From Neofusicoccum parvum (lineage: Eukaryota > Ascomycota > Dothideomycetes > Botryosphaeriales > Botryosphaeriaceae), in the NCBI GenBank assembly GCA_020912385.1, contig CP087211.1, forward strand, positions 868,001 to 932,000: a stretch of DNA of 64,000 nt, given 5' to 3'. Positions 1 to 10,902 of the stretch are shown here, one piece after another. A model generated the notes under the pieces. It worked only from the letters and a program-made list of their open reading frames with translations. It ran no database searches and was not told the origin of the DNA. The position numbers were made by a program, and so were the translations under genes. The first letter of the stretch is position 1. Each line of letters begins with the position of its first letter.

Positions 1-300
1 GTGTCAAATCAAAAGCTCGTCGAGCTGAAAGCAGACGAAAATGAGAGCAGTGTGCGAGCTGTCGGGGCACTCGTGGCGCATTTGTTCCTCATCAAAACGG
101 TCAGAGATCCTTGGCCCGACTCTATTTACCGGCCCTTCGAAGTTGCATCCAGCGCATTGGAACTATTGGACCAACAAGGTGTTCGTTATCGCGCGTCCCT
201 CTATTTTGAGTTCCTCGATGAAGTCCGCTTTATTGGCAAATTGCTTGAGTCTCGATATGGCGAGTTTGAGTCCACTGTAACGGCGGGCCTCTACCTCTAA
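1..300 (+). CDS. 3' end of an unidentified protein
   Basis: An open frame runs from the window edge to a TAA at 298-300, giving about 99 residues. It begins with GTG at base 1, so the true start is probably outside the window. The peptide has ordinary amphipathic composition (for example RASLYFEFLDEVRFIGKLLE), but I recognise no domain. It lies in the same frame as the ankyrin-like remnant that begins at 628, with several stops between them. Both could be pieces of one decayed gene, or this could be the last exon of a separate upstream gene. Confidence 0.35.
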   Translation: MSNQKLVELKADENESSVRAVGALVAHLFLIKTVRDPWPDSIYRPFEVASSALELLDQQGVRYRASLYFEFLDEVRFIGKLLESRYGEFESTVTAGLYL

Positions 301-560
301 GGATCCAAACACCAAAGAGAGTGGTAAGCCGTGTTGGGGTTTACCTTGAGTGGGTACAAGAGAGGGGAGAGAGAACGAAGTGATGAATACACGTATCTAA
401 GCACTGCGTGCGAAGGCCGTGTTACTAATCAATGGTGTAGATTGATTATCGAAGTTGACCACGAAGGTCAAAGCTATGCTAATGAGTGTGGTTTATATAC
501 GTAGGAGAGTCTATACAATCTGATAGTTCGTGGGTTCATTCCGCCAAGCGGTTGAACGTC

Positions 561-586
561 TGAACTCCTGCGAGTTCAGGAGTTCA
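561..586. repeat. perfect 10-bp inverted repeat with 6-nt spacer
   Basis: TGAACTCCTG at 561-570 and its exact reverse complement CAGGAGTTCA at 577-586 flank a 6-nt spacer, enough to form a hairpin. It lies between the two gene remnants at the left end. No flanking transposon features were seen. Confidence 0.6.
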
Positions 587-617
587 GAGTGCCAAGGCTT
601 CGAACGGCTGAACCGGG

Positions 618-629
618 AGTCACGTGACT
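618..629. promoter_or_regulatory. 12-bp palindrome centred on CACGTG
   Basis: AGTCACGTGACT is a perfect palindrome containing the CACGTG E-box core bound by bHLH factors in fungi. It sits just before the truncated ankyrin-like frame. Function is unproven, and it could be a leftover promoter element. Confidence 0.3.
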
Positions 630-1500
630 TCCCGCCGGTGGATCTTCTTTTTACGGGCGCGTAGGCGCCCCGCTTGTCCTTCCTTTCCTTCTATCCAGGT
701 TCTGTGTAGGCTGCGCCGTAACATCCACGTCTCGCGGAAGAGATGTTATTTTCGAAGAGGTCGTACTTGGCGCTGTTCTACGAAGGAGAGACTGTCTCAA
801 TTACCTCCGAGCAAAAGAAGCAGACTTCGGTGCCTCAATGCGGAGGGGATTTGGTCCGCGATCAAGGCCATTACTCGACTTAGCCCTGACAATCTCACAG
901 CTGTCCCTAGATTCGGAGATCGTCTCGCAATTGTTGGGATTGGGTGCAGACCCGAACCAGATTTGGCGGGGTAGATCTGTCTGGCATTGGTACCTCCATT
1001 TCCAGCCTGTCTCCATTCACCGTGGCGAAAACATCGCGCCAATGCTGGACCGTGGTGCAGATTTGCATGAAGCACTAACCATGGACAGTTTTTTGGCTAA
1101 AGAACTGTTATCAGGTCTGGCCAAGGCAATCAATCGGGACCTTAACGTTCCAGCTGTCCGGCGTATGTCAATGATTTGGAGTAAAACCGTAGAAGGAAGA
1201 CATTCACCCTCATTTCTTATTTTCTTCCATCTACGCCAACACAATAGTTACCTATGGAATGGCGAGCCGATTCTAGGTCGCTCGGAGACCGGGGAAATCA
1301 AACTCCATCAACACTTGAGACAGTACCTTCTTGAAGGAGAGGAACAGCAATTCATGGAAATCGACAGCGACAAGTTTGTGGAGGATCCAGATAGCCCTTA
1401 TTCTGTGGAGAACCTGAAATCCCTGCTGGAAATTGAACCAGAACCCGTGGCAGATTTGAGTTCTGATCAGTTGACAGACTCGGGATTCACTTCTGAGTAG
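628..1500 (+). pseudogene. C-terminal remnant of a NACHT/ankyrin (NLR-like) protein
   Basis: The frame is open from just after a TGA at 625-627 to the TAG at 1498-1500 (about 290 codons; the first ATG is at 838). Around 840-990 it carries the signature of fungal NLR C-terminal regions: RPLLDLAL, then VSQLLGLGADPNQ (an ankyrin-type GADPN turn), then GRSVWHWYL. The rest is a poorly conserved tail. No NACHT, nephrocystin-type or effector domain is present upstream, where the frame is closed by stops. The locus therefore looks like a 5'-truncated relic rather than a whole gene. Such NLRs act in non-self recognition in fungi, and a HET gene lies 3 kb downstream. Assignment rests on motif resemblance only; a short expressed gene starting at 838 cannot be excluded. 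Confidence 0.5.
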
Positions 1501-2215
1501 ACCATCCACCTTGTGTATGTACCGGAAATCGTACGCTCGCTTCATTACTGTAGGATTGGGATTTCTTTTGGCCCCTGGAATGCACTCTTTTGCCGGGGAA
1601 ATCCGAATATTTCTCAACAAGTAGAAAATCTAGTAATTTCATCAACGCAAATATACATAATATGATGATAGGCCTTTAGAATTTGAAGTCTTCATGTAGC
1701 CAATGTGACCAACCCTGAAACTCAACTAAATTATTAGACCTCTGTATTCATCTGGAAGGATTTCCGGGGAGAAGTCAAGGGATTAGCCACATCCTACAAA
1801 GAGTGCTGTACCCAACAGCTAGCGCGAAGATAACACAGCGTCTAGCAGGACAGTATAATGGATTCGTGGGGCCTGCATTATGATGATAATACGTCTTCAT
1901 TAGGCAGACATACAGAAGCTCAAAGCCTGACAGTTTACGCAACGATAGTTGAAGGTCATGTCTCCGTCCAGAATGAGAATTACTCCAAGTACTCCGATAA
2001 CACCTAGCTATTCTGTCGTGCACTACGTCGTCCCATCGATCCGCCAAACCTGGACATGCCCAACTCCGTGCGAAAGTAATGTCTCGTTACCAACCAGGGT
2101 TCCCAAATTACCAAGTTGAGACTAACCCAGAAAACCCTCGGGAAAGCCCACTTCCCAAACCATAACGCCACACATGAATCCTGCCCTCGGTCACCCCACC
2201 TCCTCGATACTGTCC
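1501..2215. other. intergenic, no supported gene
   Basis: This is mixed-composition sequence with short random frames only. It separates the NLR-like remnant from the 3' end of the next, minus-strand gene. No RNA gene or repeat was seen. Confidence 0.5.
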
Positions 2216-3449
2216 TTATGACGATGTAGCCGGCGCGGTCTCCTCCGGTTGAGCGCTCCTGTTCTCGCTGGTCTCCCTGGGAGACGTTGTTGCGCCCGGC
2301 CCTCCGCTGGATCTCCTCCCCCTCAACTCGACCTCCAACTCCCTGATGCGCTTCCTCAACAACTCGTTCTCCCTCTTCGCCTCCTCAAGCTCCTGTCTGT
2401 GCAGCGCCGCCTCCTCGAACCTCGCCGCGGCGCTCGTCCCCACACCAAGGCTCGGGCTCCTCGCCATGCCCACGCCGGCCGCGTAGGTGCTGCTGCTGCC
2501 GCTGATCACGCCACTTCCCGCGCCGTCGGTCTGCTGTGGTTGGGGCGGGCCCTGGGCCTGGCTCTGGCTCGACATGGACCAGCGGTGCGGCTGGGAGGCG
2601 CGGCTGACGCTGCTGGAGCTGCGGTGGCGGCGCGAGGCCGTGGGGTGTGTTGGGCCGGTCAGGGCGCCGGCGTGGACGGTCGAGGGGTCGGTTGCTTCGA
2701 AGAGGAAAGTGCTCGGGTGCGCCGAGGTGCTGGTGGACGACACGGAGCTGGCGACGGAGGCGGAGTGCGCGCGGAGTGCGCTGAGCTCGCGGGTAAGGCG
2801 GTTGACCTGTGCGGAGGGGCAGGTTAGTCATGGGAACGCACTGAGGGATCTGCGCGGGGTTGCGAGAGGAGCATGCTTGGGGGAGGGGAGGGGGCATGGC
2901 AGTACTTACCACGGCCTCCTGCTCCAGCTCAAGCTCGTGATGCAGCTCGGCAGCGGTCAGCGGGCGTGGGTGTCGCATGGGAACGCCGGACTCGTCCAGG
3001 CTCCCGCGAGGAGCGGTTCCTGGAAGGTGTGGGCTCAAGGGCGGGAAAGGCTGGATTGTAGTCTGCTGCGGCTGCGAGGTGGGAGCAGCGCCGTTGGTGG
3101 CCGCAGCACCGAGCGGCAGCGGCGGGGGATTCATGGGCGAGAGCTGGGACGCGCGGCGCGACGAGGGGTGGGACGCAGTGGCAGACGAGCTGTGGTGGCT
3201 GCTGTTGGGGTTGGAGGGCGCGGGCGCGGGGGCCTGGGTCGCAGCTGCTGCGGGCTGCGACAGACGCGGCGAGGGAGGCACGGAGTTCAGGTCGGGGGCC
3301 ATGGCTGGTGTTTGCTGGCTGGGTCCGGCAGAGGGCAGGACGGACGGTGCGAGTGTGCGGGGAGAGGACGAGGGATTTCGTGTCGCGCTGGTCGGACCCT
3401 GGGCGGGCAGCATGACGCGCCGACGCGACGCCCGCCCGCCCGCCGACAT
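2216..3449 (-). CDS. Ser/Pro/Ala-rich protein with C-terminal coiled coil
   Basis: Two exons are read on the minus strand: 3449-2910 and 2806-2216. The 103-bp intron (2909-2807) starts GTAAGT, ends CACAG and is phase 0. The model gives 376 residues. The first ~150 residues are low-complexity Ser/Pro/Ala/Gln. A better conserved helical patch follows across the splice (LTAAELHHELELEQEAV then VNRLTRELSALRAHSASV). Near the C terminus a heptad-rich helix (EEAALHRQELEEAKRENELL) leads to RKRIRELEVELRGRR, predicted to form a coiled coil. I recognise no enzyme or DNA-binding fold. The protein resembles an uncharacterised ascomycete family, probably a cytoplasmic or nuclear scaffold (inference). An alternative start is Met13 (3413). 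A long reading frame on the opposite strand is only a GC-rich shadow. Confidence 0.75.
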
Positions 3450-4420
3450 GACCTCAGTGCTCCCTTGGCCTCGCTGCTCGCGCGTTTCAGCCCGTCACAG
3501 CCACAGCCCAGCGCAAACACCATCACCACCGCCGGGCGCCCCGGATGCTGCCTGAACTATTTTCGCCCGCGGCCAGGTCACAATGCCACCCGCCGTGCGA
3601 TCTGCGCCGCCTGCCGGCTCCTGCCTCAGCTCCTCACACCGCGTTGTCGCCGTGACGATGCAGCATGAGGCACGAGCCGCCGCGCGCCGTTGAGTCACGC
3701 GGCTGGAAAATGCTTAGCGATGCGGCGGCACCCTGGCTTGTACCGCCCACGGCCCTGGTGTTTCACAATGCAATCGCGGATTCTGGCTGAACCGCGCGCG
3801 CTGCCAGGTGGAATGGCTGGCGGCGCTGGGCAGGCGCGAGCAATTCGCGCTGCGCTGCTGGGTGCCGGGCGCGCGCGGCACCAAATTTTGCGGCTGCGGC
3901 TGCGGATGCGGACGCGCACGGCGCATCGTCATTCTTGGCGGCGGTCTAATTATGAAGTCATCCTCGTCTTTATTTTGACCACACCGCTCCGCCCTCGGCT
4001 GCCTTACGACGCCTGTTGAGTTTGATGAGCACCCAGCCGACTTCCGAAGATCGTAGCAGGTATCCCCGGTGACGTGGCTGCCAAAGAGCCGCATTCTTAC
4101 GGTCCGCACCGCTGGCCGTGGCCACGAATACGGACGAGCACTGCCTCTTGCCGCCTCCTGTGCACAGTTACTGCAATAAGGCTAGGAGATGCGCTTTCAG
4201 GAACCGAACGCCGTGTTGCTCTTCTGTCAGCTTCTCCACCCATCCCGTCTGAGCTGCCGTCTCCGACGTGGCAAACCTCGAGCTTCGCGATGCTGCGCAG
4301 AAGCGGTGAACCCATGCATCTCTTTCGCTCTCAACAGTTGTGAAACATTTTCATTGACCCGTACAAATTGACTCCGGAGGGATATGTCTCAACCGTCAGA
4401 CCACCTTTCGCCGTGCGGCA
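3450..4420. other. intergenic region between divergent genes
   Basis: This ~970-bp GC-rich region lies upstream of both the coiled-coil gene (minus) and the HET gene (plus). It must hold both promoters. No convincing reading frame or repeat was seen. A 40-codon upstream ORF starts at 4384 and overlaps the HET start in another frame. Confidence 0.5.
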
Positions 4421-6644
4421 ATGCCATTGAAGCAGAAGTTTCAGCATTGCTGGCGCCGCCTGCACCACTGCTCAAAACTGGATCCACCTGCAAGTCATTC
4501 TATTGACCCCACCACCGCCTTACCAGCGTCACCCACCTTTCCCGATCCGGACAATTTGTCACTGTCTGAGACCGCCAAGCAGCCATCGTGTTCGGTGTGT
4601 CTAGACTTCGAGAAGTCGGCGCTCAAAGAACGGTTCGATAAGAACGGATGCACCCCTACAGCTACGGTCCGAGAGCTTCAAACCTCTGCAGATCATGGGT
4701 GTGTCTCTTGCAGGGTCCTGTGGCACGGCTTGACCCGCCTCATTGACCGTCGTCCATCTTCGAGCGGCATAGTCAGCCTCGAAGCGGAGTACGCAGCCGG
4801 TACGAATGAGAACTCTTCCCTGATCTTGACCTATGCTTTGGGCAACGACACGAGAGAAACTCAAAATATTGAGTTCTACACGGAAGATGGTAGTGAGCCT
4901 GGTTTCGATTCGATGATTGTCATTACATATTGGGGCGAAGAGAACCTGGCACTGACCACTGGGACTAGGCTCTTCAGGCCTTCAAACATCTATTCTGTCA
5001 GATGAAGCCTCTTCTCCGGAGGCTTCTTTCCCGGAAGAAGTGCGGCTGGCTAGAAATTTGCTACAAGACTGCCAGAACAACCACGAGCAATGTATGAACG
5101 AGCCGAGCATCTTACCCAGACGCGTAATCGACGTGGGCTCTGCTGGAGAAGAGCCGAAACTGCACGTATCCAGCGAAAGAGAACACGCGCATTACGCAGC
5201 CCTAAGTCATTGTTGGGGCGACAAAGAGGCTACATTGAGAACCATCAGAAGTACGATATCCACCTTAAACCTCCGCAGGAGATCGATTCCGATGAAAAAT
5301 CTCCCCCGGACTTTTCGCGACGCTGTCTCCATCACCCGGCAACTCGGCCTGAAATACCTTTGGATCGATTCCTTGTGCATTCTCCAGGACTGTGAAGACG
5401 ACTGGCACGCTCATTCTGCATCCATGTGCGATATCTACAAGGGAGCAACCGTCACTATCTCTGCCGACAGCGCTGCCGATTGCCGCGATGGAATATTTCA
5501 CCCCATGAGAAATGCCCGCAGAAACGACAGGCAGATGATCATCTATCCTCCCAATGGCGATACCACGAATCCCATCTACGTGCGTCGAACCTCGCTCTCA
5601 ATCTTCAAATTCGAGAACGAGAATGGTTCTCACGGCCAAAGGTTCATGCATTATGCATCAGAAACAGATCCACTGTTCCGCCGTGGATGGTCTTTGCAGG
5701 AATGGATCTTGAGTCGACGGGTTTTGCGGTTTGGTAGTGAAGGGCTAGCCTGGGAATGCGAGCGAGAGGTCCGGTGTGAGTGCCACCTTGGCCGTTCCCA
5801 GTCCTGCTTCCCTCCACACTTACACGAACCTCAGCGAGAAGAGCACATTGCCAAGCGGACCAGAAACGAAAACCGCAAAGAGCTCCTCAACAATTGGTAC
5901 GCTCTCGTTGAGCACTTTACTGGCCGCGAACTCACGTTTGAGCAAGATCGCCTTCCAGCTCTTGCCGGTCTCGCAGCCGAAGCGGTCCCCTACGCATACG
6001 AAGCGTACCTATGCGGCCACTGGAAGGAGTATTGTTTTCCTGAATCCTTACTTTGGACATCGAAACGGACAGCTTCTGAGATCGGCAAACCCCACGTGCG
6101 CCATCCCAACGGATACTACGCACCCACATGGTCATGGGCATCAATCAATGGCCAAGTCAGCACCCGCTCCAACTCAGTGATCCGACCCGAGTTCCGAGTC
6201 CGAGAGATACACGGCTACCCAGCCACCGACAATCTGTTCGGTCCGCTCACACCCGGTGCTTATATACAAGCGGCCGGCCTCACTCGCGAGTTCCAGATTC
6301 GGAAACACGAGGATCCACGTTGTGACCTTTTCGATGGAGATGGCTACAAGACCGAGCCATCCCGTCGTGTCTTCGCTTGTCCGCCTGGTAAAAGTCAGGG
6401 TCAGACCTTTGAAGTCAACTTGACGGTCGACGTGGATGCCCCCGGCCTGGAAATCGGACCTGGGGACATTCTGACTTTTCTCCTGATCGCTGAGAAGACT
6501 GGACTCGTGTTGAAGAAGAAGCGAGGCGAGGCTCCGAAGCCAGGTCCAGCGTTTGAGCGAGTTGCAGTCTTCGAGATTGCGAGCGATGAGGACCGCAAAA
6601 GATGGGAAGCAGCTGCCGTGAGGCGGCCTGTCACGATCATCTGA
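4421..6644 (+). CDS. HET-domain protein (heterokaryon incompatibility type)
   Basis: Two exons, 4421-4889 and 4978-6644, join in phase 1 across an 88-bp intron (donor GTAGTG, branch CTGAC, acceptor TTCAG), giving 711 residues. The HET domain starts near residue 229 with YAALSHCWG. It continues through FRDAVSITRQLGLKYLWIDS, an LCILQD block, MCDIYKGATVTISADSA and WSLQEWILSRRVLRF near residue 400. The N-terminal Cys-containing stretch (CSVCLDFEKS, CVSCRVLW) is usual upstream of HET domains. The C-terminal ~300 residues are variable. HET proteins trigger vegetative-incompatibility cell death after non-self recognition, but most family members have unknown partners. The only continuity problem is a TGA at 4953, which falls inside the intron. 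The gene appears intact. Its neighbour at 0.6-1.5 kb is an NLR-like remnant. Confidence 0.88.
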
Positions 6645-8099
6645 ATGCGAGGAGTGGATGACCGGAGAGTCTTTGGATGGGCAGATTGACATCTCCACTT
6701 ATCTTCCTTTTCTGTTCTGTTCTGTTCTGTTCTTCCTTCTCTGTTCTCCTTGAGTTTTAGCTCTACATATTTTTGACACGAGAAAGAGGAGGAAAACACC
6801 AAAAACATTCATCGCGGTAGAAATACGGTGAAATTGCGATACCCCCCACAAGTTTTCATTCAATAGCAGATAGCAAGCGAGACGAGGGCGAACTACCAAA
6901 GTCACAAGCTAGGTGACGCACACAATCGCCGTCTCGCCAAGCCCATCTACCCCACTTCTCATTTCCCATACAGCTTTCCTGTCTCTATCTTAGCTGTATT
7001 CTTTACTTTCGAGTGAATCTGTATTACTAGATGGACTTCACATGGCTTCTGTTTCTTCCACCGCTAATGTGATCAACATTTTATGGGATGGAACGACAAC
7101 CAGGGAATTATGCGCGAAGAGCCTTTTTCATTAGTCTAATCAGCGATTACATTAACTGAAAGGTATCTGTGCGCAGCGATGAACGGCCCAACACCGAATC
7201 GACCGACTGCCATCTACACCTCCCCCAAAATGCAACAAAATCCAGTGCAATCCCGGACCTTTCACAACATCAACAACTGCGCGAACTCGATCCAAAGACC
7301 CCAGCCGGCCACCTCCTCCCCACCCGGGGTATACGAGGGAAAAGATGAGAAAAAGGGAAGAAAAGGGGCGGGAAAAAAGCAAACACGCCATTTCGTTTCA
7401 CATTTCACGTCCGTCCACCCTGTCTTGCGAGAAATGCTCCCCTGTCAGCGTAGCAAGGCTCCGTGCTCCAGAGCAAGCGCCAGCCAGCCACCAACCGATA
7501 GGCGCCAGCCGGGCACGCACCGCACGCGCCGACAAAAGAGAATAGGAAAAAGAATGCCTGCCTGCCTGGTTTTCCTGGCTCACTGATCCCCTTGGTGTTG
7601 CTTTGTGGTTGGTTTCGATCCTCTTTCTTTGCTCATCAACGAAGATGGTAGTGTGTTACTACTACTGCTGCTTGCTGCTGCCTGCTGCTTGCTGCTGCCT
7701 GCTGCTTGCTGCTGCCTGCTGCTTGCTGCTGCTGCTGTCCTTTTTCTTATGATCGAATCATATACTATCCAGCTGTTGTTCATCGCCAATGCCAACACTC
7801 CCTGCCATCCCACCCACGAACCCTACACCGTCCATGAATGCAATTCCCCCCTCTACCCCATTCAGCAGAAAGCTCTCCTCGTCCGGAGAAGTAGAGAGAC
7901 ACACATCGACTCGACTCGACTCGGCTCGACTGGCTAATCCAGGCACGTACGCATGCAATCCCGATGAACTCCTCCCCTCCATTTCCCATGTTTCGTTTGG
8001 GCATGACGTGACGACGACAACGACGGTGACGACGACGAATACAATAAAAATCCCCCAACTGCTCCATCAACCCATCATCCGCTGCCCATGCAACAACCA
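6645..8099. other. intergenic, simple repeats only
   Basis: This stretch lies between the 3' ends of the HET gene (plus) and the DUF7918 gene (minus), so it holds both terminators and 3' UTRs. It contains a short TTCTG pentamer run near 6711-6735, a 17-bp minisatellite at 7664-7737 and an imperfect GACTC run near 7914-7934. The 135-codon frame from 7179 has no recognisable features and is not called. Confidence 0.5.
7664..7737. repeat. 17-bp minisatellite, four copies
   Basis: Four tandem copies of a 17-bp unit, CCTGCTGCTTGCTGCTG, fill 7664-7731. The first copy differs only at its first base. A CTGCTG tail follows. The array lies about 360 bp downstream of the DUF7918 stop codon, probably in its 3' UTR or just beyond. 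Confidence 0.9.
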
Positions 8100-10053
8100 T
8101 CACAGCTCCTCGTCCTCATCCATCGTATGTTCCTCCTGCTTGATCACTGCGCCGATCGACGCGGCTGCCACGCCGCTCTGGCCAGAGGCGTTGCTATCAC
8201 TCATGCTGCGCGGCTGCAGCAGCGGGGGCGACGAGATCGCCGCGTTGGCCAGCGCCGAGCCGAGGTTTGAGCGCACGCCTTCGTCGAAGCCGGGTAGGCT
8301 GGCGCGTTGCTTTTTGAATGGCGAGCCGATGGCGGCTGCGTCGGGAGCGATATCCTTGGCGGCGAGGGCGGCCGCGGCGCTCGTCGGAACTTCGCTGCCG
8401 GGCGACAGAGCTGCGCTGGCTGAACCGCTTGCCGGGAAGTCCAAGGCCGGGGGCGATTTCGTTGGCGAGGCGTCGTGGACGGGGTCGGCGGAGTGAGCTC
8501 GCTTGAGCTGATTATGGGGTTACTCTAACTGGATCGAAACCAGGGATAATCGTGAGCAGGACTGACCTTGATTTTGCGGACGCCCTCTGCCAGTTCTCCC
8601 TGCCTTGCCACGTCCTCCGGAGACAGCATTCCCTTGCCCTCCGTCTTGATCTCAACGTCGTCGTCATGCGTAGCTCCAGCACGTACGTCGTCATCGTCAT
8701 CAGCGTCGCTGTCCATGTCGTCCATGTCCTTGACCTTTCCACTCTTGCCCCTCTTGGTTGGTGAGGCATTGGGGTCTCGGTAGCCGGCGAAGTTTCTAGT
8801 GCCTGTCGTTGTCAGTGGCTTCAGAGCCGAGAAATCGAGGCCGGATTTCCTTTTGGTCGTAGCAGGAGTCTTAGGAGCACTGCCAGGCGCTTGCAGGATG
8901 CCCATCTTGCGTAATTGCTCTAAAAATCATGTCAGGAAAATAGTTCATGCCGACTTTTTTTTTTGAAAATCAAAAATGACTTACTCTCGCCGCGATAGAG
9001 GAACGTGAACACGGCGTAGGGCTTGTCCGGAGGGTCGATTCCCGTCACAGTCTGGGTGCTGATGGACTTGGGGTCTAGCGTTTTCGGCTTGGCAAAACTC
9101 GTGGTGTGGTCGACGTCTGCGTCTCCGTTGCCGGAGTCGCCGTTCGCACCTGCGGCATCATCGTCGTCATGGGCGTCAAACTGTGGTGAGTATTCTCCTC
9201 TTTTGATCTCCCCCGAAGCCAGGACTCGGAATAGCGCAACCTTGATTTGGCCGGCAGCTTCAGGCATGGGCGGCTCGTCCTCCGAGTCGGAGTCCGAGGT
9301 AAAAAGACCTTCGTCCCCAGATAGCGGCTCTACCGTCTTGTCCTCGCCGTAGCGCAGCACGCCGTTCCTGGCAGCCGTCTTTTTCCTATCCGGGTCCATG
9401 TCGTTGTCATCGTCGTCGTCGCTGCCCTTCTGCTCCCTCTTCTTCCGCCTCTTCTTCTCCAGACGCTGCCTTCGCCGCTCTATTCTAGCTGCCACATCCT
9501 TGTCCTTGCCTTCAAGATCGAGCCCGTTGAGCCAGCGTTCCAGACCGACCTCGCGGAACAGGAATTCGCGCTCGGCAAGACCACCTCCCTCCGACTCGGG
9601 CACGCTGACCCAGCGCGAGTTGACCCATGTCTCCTCGCCTCGCCGCAGCAGCGTTGCCACCTCCTCTTTCGCGCGGCCGTCGAAGTATATGTACGCGGCA
9701 ATGGTTTCGTTGGGCGACGACGTCAGCGGAATGTAGGGTCCGATCACGGTGCCGTACTTGCCCCGCTCGTTGCCGTAGCCGGGCAAGCCACCGACGACCT
9801 TGGGGCGCGGGTATGGGTCCTCGGCGGAGGGCTTCGGGGTCGAGTACGGGACGTTCAGGCCGGGGGTGAGCAGGGTGATGGAGATGGCGAAGGTCGACTG
9901 CTCGGGCTTGATCGCGCCAGGCGGGATCTTGGCTGGCGGCACGGGGATGTACGAGGTGATGCGGTGGGCGCGAGAGTTCTTCTGGATCGAGTACTCGGGG
10001 AGCGGGCCGTCAGGCGTGTGAATGCTGACGGCCAGGCCCTGGAAGCAGGGCAT
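8100..10053 (-). CDS. DUF7918-domain protein, acidic C-terminal half
   Basis: Three exons, 10053-8985, 8919-8567 and 8507-8100, are separated by introns of 65 bp (GTAAGT, branch CTGAC) and 59 bp (GTCAGT...TCAG). The model has 609 residues. The N terminus carries the DUF7918 fold: MPCFQGLAVSIHTPDG, PLPEYSIQK, then a long beta-rich region (TFAISITLLTPGLNVPYST, YIYFDGRAKEEVATLLRRG) ending at YAVFTFLYRG just before the first splice. The middle and tail are charged. A basic stretch (RRRQRLEKKRRKKREQK) is followed by Asp/Glu runs, so nuclear localisation is plausible. The family is restricted to fungi and has no assigned function. The start at 10053 was chosen because the DUF begins there; the 54 in-frame upstream codons are low-complexity and probably 5' UTR. 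Confidence 0.85.
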
Positions 10054-10902
10054 CTTGTTCGGCTGCTTGTCTGCGTGTGGGCGACACGCAGGTGGGGCTC
10101 CGCACAAAGAGCGGTGGCTGGTGGGCGCGGGCGCGCGTCGAGGCTGCGGTGCTGTGCTGGGGCTGGAGCGAGCCGGCGAGTCTGGCTGTGAGGCCCCGAG
10201 GGTCGTGTGCCGCAAAATCTGGAGGCAGCGCGGCGGGCACGGTGTGCTGTGGTCGATCGATTAAATGCCCGGCGCTGGAGCTGGCGCTCGGATGCCTGGT
10301 CCGCGTCTGGCTGGGACGCGACGGCGGCGGGGGGCGGTGGGCAGGTGGGAGCGGGACAGCCTCTACGCACGCGGCGGCGGACAGTGGAGGGTGCTCGCAG
10401 GGACTGGGCGGGGGGCTCTGGAGGGTATGGGTGGTGGTCGTTTACACACACGGCTTGCGAGAGGGCTGCACGCCAAGCCGTCGATCAGAGTGCAGGCAGT
10501 CACCCCGGTCGGTCCGCCGCGTTCTGTTCTGCCCGCCGGCCGCGCCCCAGGATCCCAGCTACAGCCGTGGCAGCCTTGCACAAAGCCACCGCGCGCTCAA
10601 GCCCGTCTCGCTGCTGCGCGCCGACATACAGGGCCGCGGCCGCATCCACGCAGCACGCGTGCGCCCGTGGTGCCGCCCATGCTCGTCCGCCGCGCGCGCC
10701 CTCGGCCGCCGTCGCGTCCCATGCCCCGAAAATGCCGCATCATCGCGACTGCCTGATCCGCCAGGCCGGCAGGCCGTGTAGCTGCAGAGCAGAGCCTCTA
10801 AATAGCCACGCGCAGTCGCCGCTCGCAGTCAATTGTCTCTGGCCGCAGTCACATTGTCAAGCAGTCACCCGCCACGGCACAGAGGCTGGTCCAGTTCCCG
10901 GC
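10054..10902. other. GC-rich intergenic region between divergent genes
   Basis: This region is upstream of both the DUF7918 gene and the ABM-like gene. Long open frames occur on both strands, but they are Arg/Ala/Pro-rich and shadow-like. No RNA gene or repeat was found. Confidence 0.5.

Noticed and set aside
2487..3668. Long plus-strand frames over the coiled-coil gene
   Set aside because: They are Gly/Arg/Trp-rich shadows; the minus strand has proper splice sites and a coiled coil.
7179..7586. 135-codon frame between the HET and DUF7918 genes
   Set aside because: No domain, poor composition, and it lies where two 3' UTRs are expected.
10207..10902. 232-codon N-terminal extension of the ABM-like protein
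   Set aside because: The extension is Arg/Pro/Ala-rich, not protein-like, and an ATG sits exactly at the start of the recognisable part.
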